Below the pieces are notes generated by a model. It was not told the DNA's origin, ran no database searches, and saw only the letters and a list, made by a program, of their open reading frames with translations. A program made the translations under genes and the position numbers. A stretch of 20,066 bases of DNA, taken from positions 1 through 20,066 of the forward strand of contig JAUZOB010000017.1 in NCBI GenBank assembly GCA_030706665.1, read 5' to 3'. Below, piece by piece: positions 7,734 to 13,456 of the stretch (positions are counted from its first letter, which is position 1; every line of letters begins with the position of its first letter). The DNA comes from Bacteroidota bacterium. GTDB taxonomy: Bacteria > Bacteroidota > Bacteroidia > Bacteroidales > Prolixibacteraceae.

Positions 7734-7770
7734 AAAAAAACTGTTTCTTTTTAAAAGAAACAGTTTTTTT
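7734..7770 (+). terminator. Bidirectional rho-independent terminator between the DUF6588-like paralogs
   Basis: The stretch is a near-perfect palindrome: A7-CTGTTTCTTTT (7734-7751) against AAAAGAAACAG-T7 (7753-7770). The core stem is CTGTTTC/GAAACAG with T-tracts available on both strands. It ends about 66 nt before the ATG of the second paralog, mirroring the position of the terminator in front of the first. Confidence 0.8.
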
Positions 7771-7836
7771 ATTTTATCTGAACTTTGGATGTTTTAAAAC
7801 GTATCGTTAAAGAACGTTAAACCAATGTAGTTAGTT

Positions 7837-8898
7837 ATGAGAAAGATATTGTTGATTTTGGTGATGGCCGGGTTTAGCTCTTTCTCTTTCGGACAAAGAG
7901 AAGTTGTGGAGTTTATCAAAGCTGGCAAGGTGGATGCAAATAAACTTTTCTATGCTTACTTACAGCCCTATGCAATTTCATTGGGAGATGGTTTGAATAA
8001 CGGATGGTTTACAACCGCAAAAACTCATAAGTTTCTCGGATTTGATCTTACTGTTAATCTAAGTGCAATTCAGGTTCCTTCTTCTGACAGACAATTTGAT
8101 ATCCGGAAGATTGGTTTATCACGGACTCAAGTTCCCGGTAGCTATTCACTTACTCCGACCGTAGCAGGGGAGTCTAAAAGCGGACCCTTATTAAATTATT
8201 ACACTGAAGATAGATTGACTAAATTGGCTTCTTTCAATACACCCGGAGGAACGGGACATTCTTTAGTCCCGATACCAATGGTTCAGGTCGGTTTGGGAAC
8301 AATCTTGCATACTGATATCGTCGGTCGTTATATCCCCAAAATTCAATTCATTTCAAAGGATCTGCCTGTACAGGTATCTTTATATGGGATCGGAGCAAAG
8401 AATGATCTTAAGATTATTCCTTTCTTAAAACATCTTCCTTTTGATATGGCATCGTTTGGCGGATACACTCATCTGACTGTTGATGCGGCATTAAATTTAC
8501 AGCCATCGGACTTTGGAAGCGGGGTCACTGTTGTTGATTATGTTCCTGCTTATGATCAACGGATCTCCGTTACAACCAGGTCGCTTATTTATGGAACTAT
8601 TCTTTCAAAAAAGCTTGGTCCTCTGACATTCTTTGGCAGTGTCGGGAAAAGTTATAGTAAGTCGAGAGTAGAAGCTCTTGGAAAATACCCGGCCGTAAGT
8701 CTTAATTCAAACACTCTTACTCCTCAAATAACGAATAAGGACGCACTATATGATCCGGTATCCCTGTATTACACTAATCATCACATGACATTGAACGGAG
8801 GCTTAAGGCTCAAACTTATATTCTTCTCAGTATATGGGTCAGTAACCCAAGCGAATTATACTTCTTACAATGCCGGTGTTTGTATTAGTGTCAGATAA
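7837..8898 (+). CDS. Exported protein, DUF6588-like, probable outer-membrane beta-barrel (paralog 2)
   Basis: This 353-residue protein is a tandem duplicate of the gene at 6459. The signal peptide 'MRKILLILVMAGFSSFSFGQ' is nearly identical, and the same landmarks follow in order: 'AYLQPYAISLGDGLNNGWF', 'HKFLGFDLTV', 'QVPSSDRQFDI', 'GGTGHSLVPIPMVQVGLG', 'HTDIVGRYIPKI', 'HLPFDMASFGGYTHLTVDA', 'KKLGPLTFFGSVGKS' and 'MTLNGGLRLKLIFFSVYGSV'. Differences cluster in the segments between the predicted strands (for example after 'RQFDI' and around 'LNYYTEDRL'), as expected for divergence of exposed loops. The last strand ends 'CISVR' rather than 'SFGFR', so the usual C-terminal Phe of the barrel signal has been lost. 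Function unknown; a surface or outer-membrane role is inferred. Confidence 0.72.
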   Translation: MRKILLILVMAGFSSFSFGQREVVEFIKAGKVDANKLFYAYLQPYAISLGDGLNNGWFTTAKTHKFLGFDLTVNLSAIQVPSSDRQFDIRKIGLSRTQVPGSYSLTPTVAGESKSGPLLNYYTEDRLTKLASFNTPGGTGHSLVPIPMVQVGLGTILHTDIVGRYIPKIQFISKDLPVQVSLYGIGAKNDLKIIPFLKHLPFDMASFGGYTHLTVDAALNLQPSDFGSGVTVVDYVPAYDQRISVTTRSLIYGTILSKKLGPLTFFGSVGKSYSKSRVEALGKYPAVSLNSNTLTPQITNKDALYDPVSLYYTNHHMTLNGGLRLKLIFFSVYGSVTQANYTSYNAGVCISVR

Positions 8899-8916
8899 CA
8901 GATGCGGCCATAGCGT

Positions 8917-8967
8917 AAGATAGAAATAAGGGTTTATTGTGTCTTAATGTACTCTTGTTTCTATCTT
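8917..8967 (+). terminator. Possible terminator after the second DUF6588-like gene
   Basis: A 14-bp inverted repeat AAGATAGAAATAAG (8917-8930) / CTTGTTTCTATCTT (8954-8967) with one G-T pair and a 23-nt loop lies 19 nt after the stop codon. The following bases (TAATG) are poor in T, so termination may be weak; the stem could instead protect the 3' end. Confidence 0.4.
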
Positions 8968-9477
8968 TAATGTGTAAATTATATTAAAAAATATAGAATA
9001 AAATAAGTAGAAATTATTCCTGTTTTTATTTTAAAAAAATTGGGATTGTAATCGTTTTTTGCATAAATTCATATTGTGAATTAAAAAAGTTAAAGTTCTT
9101 CAAATGGCTGTGAGACAATAGTATGGTTTGGATTGTGACTGTGGTTTGATTCAAAAATGTCAAAGTTAAGAGCGGGGCTTGATCTCATTTCACGACGTTC
9201 TTTGACATGTTGAATTAGATTGCATAAAATAAACATAAAGTATGAATGAGGGGTGTGGTAATAGAAGTCCTTTTTGTCTTGCCGAAGAATTTAAATACAA
9301 CGGAAGCTGGTCTTCCGACTCAATTGAAATTTCATTTATTTTTCTAATCTTTCAACTTTGTTAGCCTTCCTTTTATTGAGAGAGATGACCTTTCGGCAGC
9401 TCTTCTTTGATAAATGAGTATTCAGATCGAAAATTCGGACTGAATGAAGTGCTGATTAAAATGCTTTTACAGTCTTC

Positions 9478-9502
9478 AATGGATGTGTCCGGACACTCCA
9501 TT
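9478..9502. promoter_or_regulatory. GC-rich operator-like dyad upstream of the nitroreductase gene
   Basis: The core GTGTCCGGACAC (9485-9496) is a perfect 12-bp palindrome, flanked by AATGGA (9478-9483) and its complement TCCATT (9497-9502), with one unpaired T at 9484. It has no loop, so it suits a dimeric DNA-binding protein better than an RNA hairpin. It ends 57 nt before the ATG at 9560. Confidence 0.35.
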
Positions 9503-9559
9503 CGGGCTGTAAGTATTTGTTTGTAACTCTGGATATAAATGACAAATAACCGCTAGGCA

Positions 9560-10189
9560 ATGAAAAAGATAATCGTATTAATGTTAATGCTGGCTGTAAT
9601 GACAAATTGTATGGCCCAGGAAGTGGTTGAGAAACTTCCTAAACCGAAAACAGAAGGGGGAATGCCTCTGATGGATGCACTTAAAAAAAGAAGTTCTTCC
9701 CGGTCTTTCTCTGAAAAAGAAATTGACCGACAGATGCTTTCGAATTTGTTGTGGGCCGCGTGGGGTATTAATCGTCCGGATGGAAAGCGGACCGCTCCAT
9801 CATCCATGAACAAACAGGAATTGAGTCTTTATGTTGTTCTTAAAGAAGGTGCTTATCTGTACGATGCCGTAAACAATAGCCTGATTCGGGTTACTGAGGG
9901 AGATGTGAGAGAGGCATGCGGAGTTCAGGCTTTTGTAGGGGAAGCTCCTTTGAATGTGATTATGGTTGCTGATTTGAAGAAACTGGGGGCTAAAGCGGGT
10001 GATAAAGCGATTGCTTCTTCCTGGGCCAATTCAGGCTATATATCGCAGAATATATATCTCTTTTGTGCTTCAGAAAGCTTAGCCACAGTTGTCCGCGCTT
10101 CGATTGATCATGAAAAGTTGAAAGCTGCATTGAAATTGAATCCCGATCAGGAAATTATTCTTGGGCAGACAGTAGGATACCCTAAATAG
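9560..10189 (+). CDS. Secreted nitroreductase family protein (SagB/ThcOx type)
   Basis: The 209-residue product starts with a signal peptide ('MKKIIVLMLMLAVM', likely cleaved near 'CMAQ'), then a nitroreductase-fold domain. Typical landmarks are the FMN-phosphate-contacting 'KKRSSSRSFSEKEI' (about residues 42-54), 'LSNLLWAAWGINR' and 'RTAPSSMNKQ' (about 77-85), then 'VVLKEGAYLYD', 'APLNVIMVAD', the helix 'GYISQNIYLFCASESLATV' and the closing 'ILGQTVGYPK'. These features are closest to the SagB/ThcOx-like branch, which includes many exported Bacteroidota proteins. Family members are FMN oxidoreductases; the substrate here is unknown. Export to the periplasm means the flavin would have to be supplied outside the cytoplasm. 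The Cys at residue 17 does not sit in a good lipobox. It is monocistronic: a long non-coding region lies upstream and a bidirectional terminator downstream. Confidence 0.85.
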   Translation: MKKIIVLMLMLAVMTNCMAQEVVEKLPKPKTEGGMPLMDALKKRSSSRSFSEKEIDRQMLSNLLWAAWGINRPDGKRTAPSSMNKQELSLYVVLKEGAYLYDAVNNSLIRVTEGDVREACGVQAFVGEAPLNVIMVADLKKLGAKAGDKAIASSWANSGYISQNIYLFCASESLATVVRASIDHEKLKAALKLNPDQEIILGQTVGYPK

Positions 10190-10218
10190 TATTCGTCTGG
10201 ATATTGGCTAATAATAAT

Positions 10219-10262
10219 ACTTGGTCCTTCTTTCCATTCAAAAAGGGGAAGAAGGACCAAGT
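10219..10262. terminator. Bidirectional terminator between convergent genes
   Basis: A 17-bp stem (10219-10235 with 10246-10262, one G-T pair) contains ACTTGGTCCTTCTT / AAGAAGGACCAAGT and closes a 10-nt A-rich loop. TTATTTT follows on the plus strand and an ATTATTATT stretch on the minus strand. It serves the nitroreductase gene (30 nt upstream) and the minus-strand AcvB/VirJ-like gene (stop at 10305). Confidence 0.88.
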
Positions 10263-10304
10263 TATTTTGGAAATCCTCGTATGAGAAATCAGGATTGATG
10301 AAGG

Positions 10305-11735
10305 TTATCTCAGATCCTGAAAGATGGCATTGACAATGCCGTCGTAATTGTCGCTGTAATGATGCCCTTCGCCCAGCAATACGATTCGGGCTGAAAATAT
10401 TTTCATCGCATTGATGATGTCAGAAACGTTCTCATCATTCCCAAAGATACATAGTTTTCGGGTGAATGAAAGTTTCCCGACTTCAGCAAGAACATCATAC
10501 TTGCTGTCATGTCCTACTTCGAGCATACTACTTAATGTGACTTCAAAATCACTTTTTTTATCGGGTGAAAGCATTGCAATCAAATTGAGTTTGCTCTTTA
10601 ATTCAGGTTCTAATCTGCTTGCCACGAACGGGATTACGTCTGCTCCGAAAGAATAACCTAAAAGAATGATTTTCTTTTTTTGAAGATGATAAGCATAAAA
10701 ACTAAGAGCATCGTTAAAGTCTTTTGCTGTAAGGTCAGGAGTTTTTGATTCCCAGAAGTATTTTTGAGTGTCGATTCCAATACTGGGGATTCCTCTTTGA
10801 GATAACTTGTCAGCAATACTTTGATCAAAATTGGTCCAACCTCCGTCTCCCGAAACTATTAATGCCAATGGAAGTTCTGGATTTGAATACGATTTGGTGT
10901 AAATCAACGGAAGATGAGACAGATGTTCTGCACTTACTCCTGGCTTGGGTTCAGGGGACACCGATGTTCCAAAGGAAGGCATCGCCTGAATTTTTATAAC
11001 GGCATCTTTCATTTGAGGCATCCATCGACTTTGAACAGAGAATCCATGTCCTACTTTGGGAAGTAAGATGATCTCTGCATTTTTCATTCCTTTTAGATAA
11101 GATGCAGTTGATGCGGGTGGACAAACCTGATCAATCGTTCCCTGTAATGCAATGAATGGAGCTCCAAGATTTTCGCACCGATCAAACCAGATTGTTTTAC
11201 CCGGTTTGGTGATTTGGTATTTTAGTCCGTGCCCTTCACAGAATGGTTTGGCTAGATCAAGATCAGGGCAGAATCCCATCGCAACCGCACCTTTGAAGGT
11301 GTTAACGGGAGCCTGGGCTAATACTGCATATATCAAGGTCGCTCCGGAGGAATATCCTAAAAGGATAGGTTTGAAATACTGTTTGAAATTTAATTTCTTC
11401 TGAACGTAAAGGCTTAGCTCTTCAAAATCTGCTGCCGGATACAGACATTTTTCTTTACTCTGTCTTAGATGATTTATGAAGTACACAATGTCTATTCCAA
11501 CTACGGTCATGTTGAGATTGCAAATGGACTGGGCCATTTCAACTACTCCTTTGTTCCAACCTCCGTCTCCCGATACAAAAAGAACAACTCCTTTCGTCGG
11601 TTGTGATGGGGTATAGATCCAAACTTTTCCAAATCGTTCATAGGAAAGGTTGATTGGAGCCTTTGCGGTTTCACCATGGACCTTAATGGTTGAATTCCAT
11701 AATAGTAGAATGAATATTAGACATGTCGCTCTCAT
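10305..11735 (-). CDS. AcvB/VirJ-like two-domain periplasmic serine hydrolase
   Basis: The 476-residue protein has a signal peptide (residues 1 to about 21) and two alpha/beta-hydrolase halves of VirJ type. Each half opens with the same 'VSGDGGW' strand-loop (residues 54-60 and 294-300). The first half shows a nucleophile elbow GYSSG (Ser129), Asp202 in 'GTIDQVCP' and His230 in 'KVGHGFS'. The second shows GYSFGAD (Ser362), Asp434 in 'FGNDENV' and His458/459 in 'GEGHHYSDNY'; the GYSFGAD and 'SPDKKSDFE' stretches are hallmarks of VirJ. In Agrobacterium the related AcvB is periplasmic and hydrolyses lysyl-phosphatidylglycerol; whether this protein does so is inference. It lies 15 nt downstream of the B3/4-domain gene on the same strand and is surely co-transcribed. 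Both halves seem catalytically complete. Confidence 0.85.
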   Translation of the reverse strand: MRATCLIFILLLWNSTIKVHGETAKAPINLSYERFGKVWIYTPSQPTKGVVLFVSGDGGWNKGVVEMAQSICNLNMTVVGIDIVYFINHLRQSKEKCLYPAADFEELSLYVQKKLNFKQYFKPILLGYSSGATLIYAVLAQAPVNTFKGAVAMGFCPDLDLAKPFCEGHGLKYQITKPGKTIWFDRCENLGAPFIALQGTIDQVCPPASTASYLKGMKNAEIILLPKVGHGFSVQSRWMPQMKDAVIKIQAMPSFGTSVSPEPKPGVSAEHLSHLPLIYTKSYSNPELPLALIVSGDGGWTNFDQSIADKLSQRGIPSIGIDTQKYFWESKTPDLTAKDFNDALSFYAYHLQKKKIILLGYSFGADVIPFVASRLEPELKSKLNLIAMLSPDKKSDFEVTLSSMLEVGHDSKYDVLAEVGKLSFTRKLCIFGNDENVSDIINAMKIFSARIVLLGEGHHYSDNYDGIVNAIFQDLR

Positions 11736-11750
11736 GATGATAGTTCTTTT

Positions 11751-12407
11751 TTAAATTATCTGAACTGAAACATCAGTTGCATTGCAATACTTTTCTAATC
11801 TTGATAATGCATACTGCAATAAGTGCTCCAGATTATTTCTTCCACTGAATGAAACAATACAGAACAGCAGTTGTTGGGTGTCCAATGTAATTTTGGTACG
11901 ATCGGAATCACTGGTTGGACTTCCGAAGCTACCCTGAGAATCTTTAAAGACCGGAAGATTACTGATGTTTAAGATTCCTTTTCCGATACCTTGATAAGTC
12001 TCTCCTTCATTTGCAATACAAAATTGTATGTCTCCCACGATCTTCTCCTGATCAAAACAGCATACCCCGAATTGAGAATAGATCGATACCAGATTTCCGG
12101 TGTCGACGATTGTGTTGATGTAATAAAGTCCTTTACCCTGCAAGATTCTTCGTAGAAGCGCTTCCGAAGAAACACGATAACGACTGGGTTCTTTCCCAAA
12201 AGCTTTATATGCAGAACGGGTATCGGCAATCGATTTTAATTTTGCGATATCCTCAATTTGTAATTGAGATTGATAATGAGCACTTAATTCATTGAGCTCA
12301 TTTTTCAATTCCGGATTTTCCGGATGACACAGTACGGTTGCAGTAATTACTCCCAAAGTGGTATCAGGCCACTTTTCGTAAATAGAATCATGAATAGAAA
12401 GATGCAT
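11751..12407 (-). CDS. Stand-alone B3/4 (PheRS beta editing-type) domain protein
   Basis: This 218-residue cytoplasmic protein matches the B3/4 domain of bacterial phenylalanyl-tRNA synthetase beta subunits. In the synthetase this domain hydrolyses mischarged Tyr-tRNA(Phe). Recognisable segments are 'DTRSAYKAFGKEPSRYRVSSEALLRRIL' (shown here only as the family landmark around residues 62-90), 'INTIVDTGNLVSIYSQFGVCCFD', 'GETYQGIGKG', and the ending 'TQQLLFCIVSFSGRN' with the DxDRTK stretch before it. Free-standing B3/4 proteins are common and mostly uncharacterised; trans-editing of aminoacyl-tRNA or binding of a small molecule has been proposed. It is the first gene of a two-gene minus-strand unit with the AcvB/VirJ-like hydrolase. 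The ATG at 12407 gives the usual domain start. Confidence 0.85.
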   Translation of the reverse strand: MHLSIHDSIYEKWPDTTLGVITATVLCHPENPELKNELNELSAHYQSQLQIEDIAKLKSIADTRSAYKAFGKEPSRYRVSSEALLRRILQGKGLYYINTIVDTGNLVSIYSQFGVCCFDQEKIVGDIQFCIANEGETYQGIGKGILNISNLPVFKDSQGSFGSPTSDSDRTKITLDTQQLLFCIVSFSGRNNLEHLLQYALSRLEKYCNATDVSVQII

Positions 12408-12557
12408 TGCTTTATCGAATAATTAATTTGAGATTATAGTGACAGACTAAAGTTAGATTATATTTTTTAAGAAGAGTCGACAGACGGGTAATCTTAATTA
12501 AAATCATAAAAATTGGGACAGAAATCACTTCTGTGTTCTTTAATCAAACTTTTACCT

Positions 12558-12591
12558 CAAGATTAACTTATTCGGATAATGCTTAATCTTG
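12558..12591. repeat. Inverted repeat / stem-loop
   Basis: CAAGATTAA (12558-12566) pairs with TTAATCTTG (12583-12591), and an inner TTAT/ATAA stem closes a TCGG loop. Neither strand has a proper T-tract next to it, so it is not a clear terminator; it could be an operator or part of a structured RNA. Confidence 0.4.
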
Positions 12592-12686
12592 GTACATGAA
12601 TTCTCCTCTTTGACCGAAGCTCTTCTTGCTTATGCAGTGCCGTTTCTTCGAGCTCTCCGCAGGAGTTATATGTATGTATAATCTCT

Positions 12687-12716
12687 ATTGATTTTTCGAA
12701 AGGCTTTTTATCTTTG
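12687..12716 (+). promoter_or_regulatory. Bacteroidota-type promoter upstream of yjbQ
   Basis: A perfect -7 box TATCTTTG (12709-12716) follows ATTG (12687-12690), a three-of-four match to the -33 TTTG, with 18 nt between. Transcription would start near 12723, giving yjbQ a leader of about 208 nt, which is long. Confidence 0.5.
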
Positions 12717-12930
12717 TTCGTGAAATGGGAACCATTTGGCGGATGTGAAATGTCAAAAAGAGTAAAGTCTTTAATACAGTATTGGTTAAACCTTCGGGGT
12801 CCGATTTGTGTCATTCCTGATTCTCTGAAGGGAAAAGGATGATGAGATTTTTTACTGAAGACGTGCAAACTGCAATCCGTAATCCGTAAATTATTGGATC
12901 TAAAAGAACTGATAATAAAACAGCTTAAAA

Positions 12931-13341
12931 ATGATATTACAGCGCAGTATAACCCTTCCTGCATTTCGCAGAGGATATCATTTAATTACCGATATTATTG
13001 AAAAAGAAGCGGGGTCTCTTCCTGAAAAGGGACTCATGAATGTTTTTATCAAACATACATCTGCGGCATTGACTTTAAATGAAAATGCAGATCCTACTGT
13101 AAGATATGATTTCGAAAAGTCAATGAATCGGATGATTCCGGAGAATGATAGTTTATATACCCATGATGAGGAAGGTGCAGATGACATGCCGGCACATCTT
13201 AAGGCTTCGCTGCTGGGAGCCAGTTTGACGATCCCGATCTCCGGGCATCGCTTGAATCTGGGAACATGGCAGGGAATTTATTTATGCGAGTTCCGAAACT
13301 ATGGAGGAGCGAGAAAAATAGTTCTCACAATTTACAGTTGA
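12931..13341 (+). CDS. yjbQ: YjbQ/UPF0047 family protein (secondary thiamine-phosphate synthase family)
   Basis: The 136-residue product has the normal family length and all its signatures: 'GLMNVFIKHTSAALTLNENA' (residues about 35-54), 'DDMPAHLKASLLGASLTIPI' (about 83-102), and 'GTWQGIYLCEFRNYGGARKI' near the C-terminus. The conserved His in 'KHTSA', 'MPAHLK' and the Glu in 'CEFR' are present. Databases often name this family secondary thiamine-phosphate synthase because E. coli YjbQ partly replaces ThiE, but the physiological role is unsettled. It is cytoplasmic. It lies 115 nt before iorA, whose enzyme needs thiamine pyrophosphate; that link is inference. The identical -7 box TATCTTTG is present before both genes. 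Confidence 0.92.
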   Translation: MILQRSITLPAFRRGYHLITDIIEKEAGSLPEKGLMNVFIKHTSAALTLNENADPTVRYDFEKSMNRMIPENDSLYTHDEEGADDMPAHLKASLLGASLTIPISGHRLNLGTWQGIYLCEFRNYGGARKIVLTIYS

Positions 13342-13408
13342 ATATTTTCATTGTTTAAAAACATCAAAGGATTATGCCTCGATCTAAACGTTGTTGGATG
13401 GGAATCAA

Positions 13409-13416
13409 TATCTTTG
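13409..13416 (+). promoter_or_regulatory. Putative -7 box for iorA
   Basis: TATCTTTG is a full match to TAnnTTTG and the ten bases TATCTTTGTT are identical to the box before yjbQ. Transcription would start near 13422, 35 nt before the iorA ATG, which argues against the upstream TTG (13391) as start. No good -33 element is seen. Confidence 0.4.
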
Positions 13417-13456
13417 TTGTCATTTTAAAATAGAGATAAAGAAATCAAATTATATT

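Larger units (their letters stand above)
8899..9559. other. 660-nt intergenic region with several dyads and an rRNA-leader-like motif
   Basis: No convincing protein or tRNA gene is visible. It contains a hairpin just after the DUF6588-like gene (8917-8967), an inverted repeat ATGTCAAAG/CTTTGACAT (9157-9165, 9200-9208), the motif GTTCTTTGACATGTTG at 9197-9212 that resembles boxA-like leaders of Bacteroidota rRNA operons, a small hairpin CGGAAG/CTTCCG (9301-9317), and a GC-rich dyad at 9478-9502. A short frame open from 9389 to the stop at 9524-9526 has no start codon at its beginning and no support. Confidence 0.6.
12408..12930. other. 523-nt divergent intergenic region between the B3/4 gene and yjbQ
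   Basis: The region holds the unrecognised promoter of the B3/4-AcvB unit, a hairpin at 12558-12591, a good promoter pair at 12687-12716, a 30-codon open frame (12750-12842) in the long yjbQ leader, and a short tandem repeat AATCCGT-AATCCGT just before the yjbQ gene. A 133-codon minus-strand frame (12563-12964) is rejected as chance. Confidence 0.55.

Noticed and set aside
9389..9526. Open frame ending SSMDVSGHSIRAVSICL before the nitroreductase gene
   Set aside because: No plausible start, no family resemblance, and the palindrome at 9478-9502 explains part of its sequence.
12563..12964. 133-codon minus-strand frame
   Set aside because: No family resemblance, low-complexity Ser/His/Ile composition, overlaps the yjbQ start and its promoter; typical of chance frames.
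13391..13456. TTG start giving a 22-residue extension of IorA
   Set aside because: Family homology begins at ATG 13457 and the predicted transcription start near 13422 lies after the TTG.
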